From JAPLST01 sp964397565 (lineage in GTDB: Bacteria; Auribacterota; UBA3054; JAPLST01), in contig CAYNJC010000041.1 of the NCBI GenBank assembly GCA_964397565.1, positions 1 through 35,461 on the forward strand: 35,461 nt of DNA, written 5' to 3'. Below the pieces are notes generated by a model, which saw nothing but the letters and a program-made list of their open reading frames with translations, was not told the DNA's origin and ran no database searches. Made by a program: the position numbers and the translations under genes. Below, in pieces: positions 1-8,211 of the stretch (positions are counted from its first letter, which is position 1; each line of letters begins with the position of its first letter).

Positions 1-1779
1 CGTGTTGGTGAAGTACATCGCCATGGCGCCATCATTGCGGATGCTGAATTGCTTGGTGCCCTGCACCAGAATGCCCAGCACATCCGGCGTCACGGTGGGC
101 ACCGGGCGCGGGGTGTCCGCATAGACCGGAATACTCATCGGTTCCTGCAAGCCCGAGGCCGTGATGGTGATCGCGCCGAGCACCGGTCCGGCAAACTGGG
201 TTCGATCAACCGTCACGATCACAGTCTGTGGCGTGCCCGTCGGCGCGTTGAACGTGGCCGGTGCAACCGAGAGCCAGGGCTGGTTGGTTGCCGCGCTGCA
301 ATTGGCCACCGGCGTTTGCAGCAAACTGCCGATCAACACCGGCAGATCATTGCTGAGCTGGCCGAACTCGAGCACCTGCGGTGTCAGACTCAACTGTGGC
401 GCGCCGACGCGGTAGAGAATGCCATAGGTGCCTTTGCCGTCGTAGAAATAAATCGTGCCGTCCGGCCCGATGGACAAGCCGCGGAATGGCTCGCGCACAT
501 CGTAGCCGGTCGGCGGGATCCATTCCGCCACATTGGAGCCGGTGTCGGCATCCAGAAACACCAGCCGCGCGTAATCCGGTGCACCCGTCTCTTGCCGCGC
601 ACCGCTGATGAACATGCGTACGCCCAGATTGGTGTCGTTCACCAAAAACGAACGGTGACAGAATTCGCCATAGCCCACCGGGCCTTGATAATACCATGTC
701 TGCGGCGCCGCCGGTGTCGTCTGGGTGTAGGAGAAACGCTCCACCGCCCCGTTGTTGTTGGCATAGATGAATGAGCCGCCACCCGGGTAGAGCGTGTGCG
801 GCGCAACATAGCCGCCCTTGTGCGTTGATGGCGGATTGTACTGGGCATTGTTCAGCACCCAGCGAATGGTGCCGCTGACCGGATCGAAGGCGTGACAGAA
901 GTTGCCGCCAATGTCGTCATAGTGCGGCCAGATCAACAAATCCGTCGCCTGGTCATACATGATGGATGAACGGTACGCCTGGGCGTCACCAGCATCCCAG
1001 ACTTTCACCCCCGTGTCCGTGCGAACACCAAAGGCTTTGTCGTGATTCACATTGCGAATCGAGAAATACAGTCCATGCGCGCCCGCGCCGAATTTATCCG
1101 GAATGAGGGTCGTATTCATGGACGTGTCGGGCGTTTCGCCGCTGGCTACCGTAATCGCGTTGGTGTAGACAATAAAGCCGTTGCTGGCAACAATCTTGAA
1201 CGCATAGACGGTATCGGCGAAACCGCTGCCAATGTCTTTCGGCCGCGTGATGCCATACACATAGCCGTCATACAAGCAGGGCGTCATGTTGACGCGCACG
1301 GGCAGAATGGCATTCCAGATCGTGCTGCCCGTCTGCTTGTTGATGCCGCGCACACCCGGACTGGCCAGATCATTCCACGGGCAATAGACAAGATCTTGGC
1401 CAACCACCGGCGAGCCGGCGCCGGGCGCATCGGTATAGGGGTCCGATTTCCAGCGCAGCTTCAGTTTCTTGGTATAGCTCACCAAATAATACGGTGCCGG
1501 TGCGGGCGTCAGAATGTTGCCCTCCGCGCTGTACAGATTCCCTTGTTCATCAAAGACGATCTGTGAAAGAAACGGATACGACGAGGTGATGGATTGCAGG
1601 CCAATCTGGTCCAGCACACCGATGACGACATTGCCCGTGCCAAACGGATAGGGAATGGGATACACCCCTTCGCGGTAATTGTTGGCATTGGCACTGCCGT
1701 AAATCGGAATGGGATTATCACCTGTCGCGAAAAGACTGCCGGCCAAAATAAGGAAGCAAAGCAACGATACGGTGCGCAT
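1..1779 (-). CDS. Exported PQQ/beta-propeller-like repeat protein with BACON-like domain (C-terminus cut by window edge)
   Basis: An open frame runs from ATG at 1779 without a stop to base 1, giving 593 residues with the C-terminus outside the window. A GAGGTG Shine-Dalgarno lies just upstream. Residues 1-19 are a signal peptide (MRTVSLLCFLILAGSLFA), so the product is exported. Residues about 40-420 contain repeated segments resembling PQQ/WD-type propeller blades, such as GSPVVGQDLVYCPWND and LIWPHYDDIGGNFCHAFDP. From about residue 440 an Ig-like BACON-type domain follows (PQLSLTPQVLEFG, QPWLSVAPATFNAP), then the start of a second one ending YFTNT. A very similar domain occurs in the neighbouring gene, suggesting related surface proteins. 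The ligand or substrate is unknown. A C-terminal PEP-CTERM signal is plausible but lies outside the window. Family assignment is by pattern only. Confidence 0.75.
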   Translation of the reverse strand, partial: MRTVSLLCFLILAGSLFATGDNPIPIYGSANANNYREGVYPIPYPFGTGNVVIGVLDQIGLQSITSSYPFLSQIVFDEQGNLYSAEGNILTPAPAPYYLVSYTKKLKLRWKSDPYTDAPGAGSPVVGQDLVYCPWNDLASPGVRGINKQTGSTIWNAILPVRVNMTPCLYDGYVYGITRPKDIGSGFADTVYAFKIVASNGFIVYTNAITVASGETPDTSMNTTLIPDKFGAGAHGLYFSIRNVNHDKAFGVRTDTGVKVWDAGDAQAYRSSIMYDQATDLLIWPHYDDIGGNFCHAFDPVSGTIRWVLNNAQYNPPSTHKGGYVAPHTLYPGGGSFIYANNNGAVERFSYTQTTPAAPQTWYYQGPVGYGEFCHRSFLVNDTNLGVRMFISGARQETGAPDYARLVFLDADTGSNVAEWIPPTGYDVREPFRGLSIGPDGTIYFYDGKGTYGILYRVGAPQLSLTPQVLEFGQLSNDLPVLIGSLLQTPVANCSAATNQPWLSVAPATFNAPTGTPQTVIVTVDRTQFAGPVLGAITITASGLQEPMSIPVYADTPRPVPTVTPDVLGILVQGTKQFSIRNDGAMAMYFTNT

Positions 1780-1805
1780 GCTACACCTCGTCTAGTTAAG
1801 TGAAT

Positions 1806-1837
1806 GCGCGACGGACGATCACCCCCGTCCGCCGCGC
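1806..1837 (-). terminator. 12-bp intergenic inverted repeat between the two surface-protein genes
   Basis: Arms at 1806-1817 and 1826-1837 pair over 12 bp with one mismatch that reads as G.U in RNA, around an 8-nt loop. The hairpin follows the stop of the 1857-4760 gene and precedes the start at 1779. There is no clear U-tract, so it may be a transcript-end or processing structure rather than a classical intrinsic terminator. Confidence 0.45.
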
Positions 1838-1856
1838 ATATACAAGCAAAACTACC

Positions 1857-4760
1857 TCAGCGTTGCCGCCGGCCGGCGCGCGCGCCCAGTAACGCAAGCA
1901 GTCCGAACAGCATGCTCATCGGCTCGGGCACGACATTCCAGCCGACGTCGCGTGTGCCAAAAACCGTCTCCACCTGCGTCGAATATGGCAACCCGCCGAG
2001 CGTCTCAAAGACCGGCGGCTCGTTGGTAAAGTTCAGCGTATTGCCATCGTTGTCTTCGGCAATAACATTGACATTCCACCAATTTTCGCCAGGCACCGGC
2101 ACGCCGATCGACCAGACTTGGTTCGAGTAGGCCTGCATTTGCGGCACCCCCGCGCTGGTTTCAAGCTGGTCGGGCGTGAGGCCGATGGCCTCGGTTGCCT
2201 CGGGCCGCAGCGCATTCGGTATGTCGCCGAAGATGTTGTGCTCGACGAGGTAGCTAGGCGCAAAGTGCGGATCGCCGGGGTTGTGAATGCCCACGCCAAA
2301 TGCTGCGCCGCCCGGGTTGCATTGCTCAACGAAGGTGCAATGCGTGATCCAGACCGGGCCGGTGTTGCTGTCATCGCCCGTAAAGCCGAAGTTGTTCTGC
2401 CGAAACGCGCCTTGTGTGCCGCGCAACAAGATGTTCTCGAAGCGCGCGCCGTTCGGCCCGGTCAGGCCCCGATACGCAATGCCAAAGTAAAGCCAGCCCT
2501 GCCACTCATTGCTCCACACGTTGTCATCCGTGCTGTATACCGCACCGGTGAAGCTGCCGTCAAGATACAGATGGTGCAGGTACAGCCCGTTGACTTGCTC
2601 AATGCCAACGATTACGCAGAAGCTGTCCCACGTGTTGGTGGTCGTCAGCGCGGGCGGGTTGGTCGCCACAATCGTGAACCCACTGAATTCGAGATTCACC
2701 GCGTTGCGCAGCTCGAGCGGGCAGCGCGACGGCACCCGATCGCTTTCGCCGCGCACCAGCGGCCAGATATTCGTGCCGGGCACAATGATGCTTTGCTGCG
2801 CGCCGGCGCCCAGCACCCGCAAGTTGCTGCGGTCATTCAGATGCAGGCTCCAGAGATTGGTGTTGGGCAGCGAGCTCTCATTGGCATACGTGCCGGCGGC
2901 CGCATGCAACGTCACGGGTCGGCCGGCGATGCCGTTCGGCACGGCGGCAAAGGCATGCGACAAGGTGCGCCAGGCCGCGCCCGGGTTCTGGCCGTTGTTG
3001 GCGTTATTGCCGCTGGGCGAGACATAGAACGTGTCCGAATTGGCGACCACGGTGCACTGCACGCTCGGCGCATTGCCGGCCACAATCACCGCGCCGGTCG
3101 CCGGCAGCGGCGTCACGGTCCCAACATTGAAACTGATCATGACAAAGCCGCCGGCCGGGCTCACCACCCCGGTCGCCGGCGTGATGTCGGTAATCCAGCC
3201 GGTCGTTGCGGTGTTGGTGAAATACAACGCCAGGGTGCCGGCGTTTAACAATTTGAAGCTGATATTGCTCACCTGCGTCAAGGTCGCGACCAGATTCGGG
3301 ATGGCGAACGGCAGTGGCATCGGCGGCGCGGCAATCACCGTCACCACACTGGTTCCGCCGCCGGCCACAACCTGAACCGTGCCGGTAACCGGCGCGGTGA
3401 TCAATGCGCGATTGATCACGACCGTGTTGGTGCGATAGCTCAGCCCAGCGGTCGCGCCGGCCGCCGGCGTCACCGCCAACCACGGCGCGGTCACAATATT
3501 AGTGTAGTCCAGACCAATCCCGCCGGCATCACCGACGTAGTACACGCCGGTCGACGCGGTCATGCCCAGATCGAGCGTGCCAGGAAAGACATCCAGCGCG
3601 GTCGGGAAGGGCGGGTCAAGCTGGCGAATGTCGGCCGACCAGAGCACATTGGTGGTTTGATTTGGCTGCGCGCCGTTGTTGAACAAATAGCCGTTGGCAA
3701 TCACCACGCGGCGATTGGCAAACCAGGCCGCCGGCGCATTGATGTTGGCCGGCATGCGGTCTTGCGATATGTACCAACTGTTCGAGGCGACAAAGTAGAC
3801 TTGAATCAAATTTGTACTGCTGTCGGCGCCGCCCGTGATGCGCCCGCCAAACAAATAGACGCGGTCACGATAGGCCACGACCGCGGCCTGATTACAGCCA
3901 AATGGCGGCGGAACGCCGGCGACCACATTGCTCGGCGTGGCCGGATCGTAAATATACATGGACAGCCCAAATGAATTGCTGGAGGTGCGGGTAATATCAT
4001 CATATGCGCCCCACGGCATGTAGATCTTCTGTTCGTCGGAGGCACTGCCGCCTTGCACCGTCTTCTGCGGGAAATTCGCAATCGGCACGGTCTGCCAACT
4101 ATCGGCCAGAAAATCATACACAAACATGGAATCCGGCGCGCCGTGCAGGTAGTACTTGCCGCCGACTTGTCCGCCGGCACAGGTCGTTACATTGACAATG
4201 CCGCTCGTGCCGGTGCGGTTTGTCCAACTGTCGCCGTCCGGGTCGTACATCATGACCGTGTTGCCGGGATGATTTTCACCCGAAAACAGGAATAACTCCT
4301 CGGTGCCGTCAAAATCAACATCGTAGGTGCCCAACGCCACGCCCGCCGGCGCGACACCGTTGGGCCTAATGGGCCGCGTCGTGCCGGCGCCCATATTGAT
4401 GCCACACGGCCCGCTGCCGTCCCATTTGGCTGCCTGCCACATGTTGCTGGGATTGCTCTCAAACGGGTTGAAAATGCTAAGGTGACTGTGGGCGTTGACA
4501 TAGCCGGTGGGGGCTGACGACATACGCCCGCCGACAATGTAGACGCGCTGGTTGGCCTGCACCGCGCTGGGGCGGTAGACGTAACAGACCGTTGGCTGCG
4601 TCTCTGGCGTGGGAATTTCGATGAAATCATTCGTGTCGCCGTACGGCCACAGGCACGGATCGGGCGGCACACTGCTATCCCAGATGACCGCCGCGTTGGT
4701 AACACATACCGCACTCAGGACAACCACACCGCCACAGATCCAACGGGTACTACAGTTCAT
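1857..4760 (-). CDS. PEP-CTERM-anchored exported Kelch / beta-helix protein
   Basis: This is a 967-residue secreted or cell-surface protein. Residues 1-23 form a signal peptide ending VTNAA. Residues about 35-375 carry Kelch-type blades (RVYIVGGRMSSAP, DRVYLFGGRITGG). Two Ig/BACON-like domains follow at about 388-570 (PWLAVTPAAG, LALYFTNTATTGW). A parallel beta-helix (DUF1565/pectate-lyase-like) region starts near residue 577 (FYVSPSGNNANNGQNPG). The C-terminus has VPEP, a hydrophobic helix and a basic RAGRRQR tail, which is the PEP-CTERM signal recognised by exosortase. I chose ATG at 4760. An in-frame TTG at 4775 would add five residues before the signal peptide but has no Shine-Dalgarno. 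A promoter is visible at 4822-4851. No catalytic residues are evident, and carbohydrate binding or adhesion is only an inference. Confidence 0.85.
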   Translation of the reverse strand: MNCSTRWICGGVVVLSAVCVTNAAVIWDSSVPPDPCLWPYGDTNDFIEIPTPETQPTVCYVYRPSAVQANQRVYIVGGRMSSAPTGYVNAHSHLSIFNPFESNPSNMWQAAKWDGSGPCGINMGAGTTRPIRPNGVAPAGVALGTYDVDFDGTEELFLFSGENHPGNTVMMYDPDGDSWTNRTGTSGIVNVTTCAGGQVGGKYYLHGAPDSMFVYDFLADSWQTVPIANFPQKTVQGGSASDEQKIYMPWGAYDDITRTSSNSFGLSMYIYDPATPSNVVAGVPPPFGCNQAAVVAYRDRVYLFGGRITGGADSSTNLIQVYFVASNSWYISQDRMPANINAPAAWFANRRVVIANGYLFNNGAQPNQTTNVLWSADIRQLDPPFPTALDVFPGTLDLGMTASTGVYYVGDAGGIGLDYTNIVTAPWLAVTPAAGATAGLSYRTNTVVINRALITAPVTGTVQVVAGGGTSVVTVIAAPPMPLPFAIPNLVATLTQVSNISFKLLNAGTLALYFTNTATTGWITDITPATGVVSPAGGFVMISFNVGTVTPLPATGAVIVAGNAPSVQCTVVANSDTFYVSPSGNNANNGQNPGAAWRTLSHAFAAVPNGIAGRPVTLHAAAGTYANESSLPNTNLWSLHLNDRSNLRVLGAGAQQSIIVPGTNIWPLVRGESDRVPSRCPLELRNAVNLEFSGFTIVATNPPALTTTNTWDSFCVIVGIEQVNGLYLHHLYLDGSFTGAVYSTDDNVWSNEWQGWLYFGIAYRGLTGPNGARFENILLRGTQGAFRQNNFGFTGDDSNTGPVWITHCTFVEQCNPGGAAFGVGIHNPGDPHFAPSYLVEHNIFGDIPNALRPEATEAIGLTPDQLETSAGVPQMQAYSNQVWSIGVPVPGENWWNVNVIAEDNDGNTLNFTNEPPVFETLGGLPYSTQVETVFGTRDVGWNVVPEPMSMLFGLLALLGARAGRRQR

Positions 4761-4821
4761 GGCTTTTACCAGCAAGGGTGAACAGCATAAAGGTCAGGGC
4801 AGAAGCCCCTTTTGTTTACCT

Positions 4822-4851
4822 ATGGTATCAAATACCCCTAGCGGGTGTCAA
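4822..4851 (-). promoter_or_regulatory. Sigma70-type promoter for the PEP-CTERM protein
   Basis: On the minus strand TTGACA (4846-4851) is separated by 18 bp from TACCAT (4822-4827). It lies about 60 bp upstream of the ATG at 4760 and has no competing gene downstream. Confidence 0.55.
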
Positions 4852-4881
4852 GCGGGGTGGGAGAAAAATGTGGAAGAACAA

Positions 4882-4958
4882 TGGTGGGCGGCACGGGAAT
4901 CGAACCTGTGACCTCCTGCATGTCGAGCAGGCACTCTAACCAACTGAGCTAGCCGCCC
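4882..4958 (-). tRNA. tRNA-Val (anticodon GAC), CCA encoded
   Basis: The minus strand folds as a 77-nt tRNA with a 7-bp acceptor stem (GGGCGGC/GCCGCCC), discriminator A73, an encoded CCA, a D arm with AGTTGGTTA, and an anticodon stem CCTGC/GCAGG around the loop TCGACAT. Loop positions 34-36 read GAC, which decodes GUC/GUU; A35, C36 and A73 fit Val identity. Two oddities are visible: position 33 is C instead of the near-universal U, and the T stem (ACAGG/CCCGT) has one A.C mismatch. A consensus promoter lies immediately upstream. Confidence 0.88.
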
Positions 4959-4975
4959 ACCGTTGGAACGCCGTT

Positions 4976-5004
4976 ATTGTACCCTAGCCTGCGCGGTTTG
5001 TCAA
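4976..5004 (-). promoter_or_regulatory. Consensus promoter of the Val tRNA
   Basis: On the minus strand TTGACA (4999-5004) is followed by 17 bp and TACAAT (4976-4981). The -10 box ends 17 bp before the tRNA 5' end at 4958, leaving a short leader. Confidence 0.75.
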
Positions 5005-5009
5005 GCCAC

Positions 5010-5038
5010 TTGACATTGCTGTTGGGATACCCTATAAT
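5010..5038 (+). promoter_or_regulatory. Perfect-consensus sigma70 promoter, divergent from the tRNA promoter
   Basis: TTGACA (5010-5015), a 17-bp spacer and TATAAT (5033-5038) match the consensus exactly. Transcription would start near 5045, about 70 bp before the ATG at 5113. Its -35 box is five bases from the oppositely directed tRNA -35 box. Confidence 0.8.
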
Positions 5039-5112
5039 ATGGTGTTTGATGGATTATTAATTTGGTGTTTCGGTTTTTTTGCTTTGCTCATTTTGAACAA
5101 ACAGGAGCAGTT

Positions 5113-5895
5113 ATGAAACGGAGTATCCTGCTGACATTGGCACTCGCGCTGCTACTGCCACTGATGTGCGCCGCGGGCAGTGCGACGGCCTATCTTGGCA
5201 ATCCGATGGACGGCCTGTCGCGCGCGGTGGTCAACATTGTGTCGTCGCCGCTGGAAGTGCCTCACGCGATTTTGCAGGATGTCAATCACTACTCGGTGAT
5301 TGGGCTTGGCACCGGCCCGATTAAAGGCTCCGTCTATGGCGTTGGTCGCTTGCTGGCCGGCACCGCGGATTTGCTGACGATCGGCATCTTGGCCGACGAG
5401 TACGCGCCGTATAGTGCGTTTTGTCTGAAGCCGGCGTTCTTGCAGCGTGACGTCTGCGGCCCCGCGCCAGTCCCGCCGCAGCAGGCCCGCGCCGTCGTCC
5501 CGCCGCCGCCCACACCGGCCGTGAAGGCACCCCCGCGGCTGCCAGCCATCCTGGTCGAAATCGTCGACCTCGAGGATCCGCTGATCACCGGCGAGGAAAC
5601 CACCTACAAGATCTCGGTCCAGAATCAGGGCACCAAGGAAGACCGCAATGTGGCGGTCTCGGTCAAGTTCCCGAAAGAACTGAACCCGTTGTCTGCGGAC
5701 GGCTCGTCGCCCGGGACGATCAAAGACTCCAGCGTGACCTTCAAGCCGTATGCCGCCCTGGCCTCGAAAGAAACGATCACCTATACGATCAAGGCCAAGG
5801 CCGCGCAAGTCGGCGATGGGCGGATTAAGCTGAGTGTTAAATCCGATTTTCTGACGACCCCGGTCGTCGAAGAGGAAAGCACCCACGTGTACTGA
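5113..5895 (+). CDS. TIGR04073-family exosortase-associated protein with C-terminal DUF11-like domain
   Basis: This exported protein has 260 residues. The start is ATG at 5113 behind AGGAGCAGTT; the longer reading from 5062 adds residues ahead of the signal peptide. Residues 1-26 are a signal peptide. Residues 27-90 show the TIGR04073 pattern (GLSRAVVNIVSSPLEVP, GPIKGSVYGVGRLLAGT), a family associated with PEP-CTERM/exosortase genomes. A Pro-rich linker follows at about 116-143. Residues about 144-260 look like a DUF11/OmcB-type Ig repeat (VEIVDLEDPLITGEETTYKI, VQNQGTKEDRNVAVSVKFP). It probably acts in the periplasm or at the outer envelope. The function of TIGR04073 is unknown. The gene has a perfect promoter and strong terminators, so it is likely a highly expressed single-gene transcript. 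Confidence 0.82.
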   Translation: MKRSILLTLALALLLPLMCAAGSATAYLGNPMDGLSRAVVNIVSSPLEVPHAILQDVNHYSVIGLGTGPIKGSVYGVGRLLAGTADLLTIGILADEYAPYSAFCLKPAFLQRDVCGPAPVPPQQARAVVPPPPTPAVKAPPRLPAILVEIVDLEDPLITGEETTYKISVQNQGTKEDRNVAVSVKFPKELNPLSADGSSPGTIKDSSVTFKPYAALASKETITYTIKAKAAQVGDGRIKLSVKSDFLTTPVVEEESTHVY

Positions 5896-5952
5896 ATCGG
5901 GACGTGGGTCGATTTTTGCAGCACCGGCAGCACGTCTGCCGGTGTTGTTTTT
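5881..5952 (+). terminator. Tandem intrinsic terminators
   Basis: The stronger hairpin is CACCGGCAG (5922-5930), loop CACGT, CTGCCGGTG (5936-5944), followed by TTGTTTTT. Just before it, ACCCACGT (5881-5888) can pair with ACGTGGGT (5902-5909) ahead of CGATTTTT. The first hairpin overlaps the last codons of the preceding gene. Confidence 0.85.
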
Positions 5953-6013
5953 GGCCCCCCGTTTCTTTTGCAACGCCATCGCTTCCTATAACTTCATTGT
6001 TCAGGCTCATCCC

Positions 6014-7000
6014 ATGACCATGTCTGCCGTTTGCACTCGTTTTGTTTTGGTGATTGTCGCGCTGCTGGCGCTGGGCCTGCCGCTCCGGTCGCTCGCTGCG
6101 CCGCGCATTTACTGTGCGGCCCCGATCCAAGTCTTCCGCGCCGAGGGCAACACGCCCTACGCCGAGCACGACTTTTTCATCGAGAATCGCGGCGACCAAC
6201 CGCTTGAAATCACCCGCATCATCGCGTGTTGCCGCACCGGCACAGACATGCTGCGCCTGATCCCGCCCGGCTCGAACAGCCTGCTGTACGTCAAGACCCC
6301 GCTCTCGGAGCGCACCGGCCTCTTCACGAAAAATGTGACGCTCGAGTGCAATGACCCGCTGCAACCCTATCTGTACTTGTGTCTCTCGGGCACGGTGTAT
6401 CGCTATGTCGATGTCGATCCGCGCGGCGTGGATTTCGGCCGCTGTGCCGGCGATCGCGCGCTCGCTACCAATGTCAGTGTCGTGTTTGAGTCGAAGTTCA
6501 AATTGGCGATCACCAATATTCTGACGACCGCGCCGGCGTTTACCGCCGTCGCCACGCCGGTCGATGAAAACACCACGCGCATCACGATCCACACTGTGCC
6601 ACCGCTCGCCGAGGGCGTCTATCAGGGCGAAATATGGCTGTGCACGGACAATGCCGTGTTCCCCTATCTGCGCGTCGGCGTTACCGTGTCCGTCTTGCGC
6701 GAGTTTGTCACCGTGCCGCAAGAGCTGGCGGTGGCGCCCACAACCGAAACGATCACGCGCACCGTCTTGATCCGCCCGCGCCACCACCGCCCGGTCAAGG
6801 TCATCAGCGTCAAGTGCACCGATCCGGCCATCAGTGCCCAATGCACACCCACCGGCGAGCTCGGCTTCCGCTGCGACGTGACCTTCCGCAGCGTGACTGC
6901 CGCCCTGCACGGCGCGCGCATCATCGTCAGCACCGATGACAGCGGCCAACGTGACATTGTCATTCCCGTGACCGTTGGCGCGCAGACTGCGGGGTTGTGA
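6014..7000 (+). CDS. Exported Cys-rich DUF1573-type protein
   Basis: This is a 328-residue protein starting at ATG 6014; a GTG at 5942 would add residues upstream of the signal peptide and overlap the terminator stem. Residues 1-28 are a signal peptide. The mature part contains DUF1573/Ig-like modules, seen in FFIENRGDQPLEITRIIACC and the matching IRPRHHRPVKVISVKCTD repeat near the C-terminus. Cysteines recur (ACC, LEC, WLC, VKC, AQC, RCD), suggesting disulfides in the periplasm. Its TGA overlaps the ATG of the next gene by one base, so the two are translationally coupled. That gene encodes a disulfide-exchange membrane protein, which makes a redox partnership plausible. The exact role is unknown. 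Confidence 0.78.
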   Translation: MTMSAVCTRFVLVIVALLALGLPLRSLAAPRIYCAAPIQVFRAEGNTPYAEHDFFIENRGDQPLEITRIIACCRTGTDMLRLIPPGSNSLLYVKTPLSERTGLFTKNVTLECNDPLQPYLYLCLSGTVYRYVDVDPRGVDFGRCAGDRALATNVSVVFESKFKLAITNILTTAPAFTAVATPVDENTTRITIHTVPPLAEGVYQGEIWLCTDNAVFPYLRVGVTVSVLREFVTVPQELAVAPTTETITRTVLIRPRHHRPVKVISVKCTDPAISAQCTPTGELGFRCDVTFRSVTAALHGARIIVSTDDSGQRDIVIPVTVGAQTAGL

Positions 7001-8157
7001 TGCGCGCGCGCCGGCTGTTGCTCTGCTGTCTGGCGTTCTGCGCATGGAGCAGCCGTGTGCCCGCCGCCGAGCTCACGCCCGTTGTCGTTGATTATTTCTT
7101 CGAACCGGGCTGCCCGGAGTGCGAGCGCGTCAAGCTCGAAGTGCTGCCGCAACTGGCCGCCCAGTACGAAGGCTTTTATACTTTGCGCCGGCATGATGTC
7201 GGCATCCGGTCGAATGTCGTCCTGCTGGCGGCGTATCAACAGGCGCTGGGCATGGCCGAGAACGCGCCGGTCAGCATGGTCGTTGATTATCTGATCCCGT
7301 TGCAGGGCGTCGCGCAGATCAAAGATGCCCTGCTGTCGAATGTGGAAGCGCGGGTCTTGGCGCGCACCCAGCCCGACTGGCAGCCGCCGCAGCCGATTGC
7401 CGTCACGCGTGGCCCCGCCGACGCGGCCCTCACCGCGCACGCGCGCCAGTTCACCGCCCCGCTGGTCATGCTGAGCGGCTTGATTGACGGGATCAATCCG
7501 TGTGCGATTTCAACTCTAGTGTTTTTCATGAGTGTTCTGATGGTGGCAAATATCCGCGGGCGCGCACTGCTGGTTATGGGTGCGGCATTCTGTGCGGCCT
7601 CGTTTTTCACCTATTTTGCCTTGGGCTTCGGGCTGTTGCGGCTGTTGCATTCCTTGCGCGCGTTTAGCGCCGTGCAGCGTGGGATTGAGCTCGGCATGCT
7701 GGTGCTGCTCATCGTTTTTGCCGTCCTGTCGTTCCGCGATGCCTGGCGCTACGCGCGCCACAACAATCCCAACGAAGTCAGCATGCAATTGTCGGCGCGC
7801 ATGAAGGAACGCATTCATGCCGTGATGCGGCGCGGCGTGCACTATCACAGTTTGCTGCTGGGCGGGATCGTCATCGGCTGCTTGGTCACCGCGCTGGAGA
7901 GTGTCTGCACCGGTCAAGTTTACGTGCCGACCCTGGTGATGCTGCTCAAGAGCCAAGCCGGTAATCTGCGCGCGTGGCTGTATCTGCTGCTGTACAACAC
8001 GATGTTCATCCTGCCGCTGGTGCTGGTGTTTGTGCTGGTGTATCGCGGCCTGAATATGCAGCGCTTGCTGGCCTGGAGCCGGCGCAATGTGGTCATCAGC
8101 AAATGCACGCTGGGCTGCTTTTTTGTGGGGATGGCGCTCCTGCTGCTATTATTGTAA
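7000..8157 (+). CDS. Thioredoxin-fold / CcdA-DsbD-type membrane thiol-disulfide protein
   Basis: This 385-residue inner-membrane protein starts at ATG 7000, overlapping the preceding stop (TGATG). A signal peptide covers residues 1-23. A thioredoxin-like periplasmic domain carries the redox motif C38-P-E-C41 (EPGCPEC). From about residue 150 a CcdA/DsbD-like transmembrane domain follows, with the paired cysteines expected in this family: C168 in DGINPCAIST and C303 in ESVCTGQVY. At least six hydrophobic helices are visible. By family, it would pass electrons from cytoplasmic thioredoxin to periplasmic disulfides. Coupling to the Cys-rich DUF1573 gene suggests the client. The fused order (Trx then TM) differs from DsbD, where the thioredoxin domain is C-terminal. 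Confidence 0.82.
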   Translation: MRARRLLLCCLAFCAWSSRVPAAELTPVVVDYFFEPGCPECERVKLEVLPQLAAQYEGFYTLRRHDVGIRSNVVLLAAYQQALGMAENAPVSMVVDYLIPLQGVAQIKDALLSNVEARVLARTQPDWQPPQPIAVTRGPADAALTAHARQFTAPLVMLSGLIDGINPCAISTLVFFMSVLMVANIRGRALLVMGAAFCAASFFTYFALGFGLLRLLHSLRAFSAVQRGIELGMLVLLIVFAVLSFRDAWRYARHNNPNEVSMQLSARMKERIHAVMRRGVHYHSLLLGGIVIGCLVTALESVCTGQVYVPTLVMLLKSQAGNLRAWLYLLLYNTMFILPLVLVFVLVYRGLNMQRLLAWSRRNVVISKCTLGCFFVGMALLLLLL

Positions 8158-8211
8158 AATGGAGCGCCGACGCGTTTGGCGCCAACTGATAATCACCATC
8201 CCGGACGTGCG

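Noticed and set aside
2118..3248. 376-codon plus-strand ORF antisense to the PEP-CTERM gene
   Set aside because: Composition is Arg/Ala/Gly/His-rich as expected of a shadow frame of GC-rich DNA; the minus-strand protein has signal peptide, Kelch motifs and PEP-CTERM.
5837..7045. 402-codon minus-strand ORF
   Set aside because: Antisense to the DUF1573 gene with shadow-frame composition; the plus frame has a signal peptide and recognisable domain.
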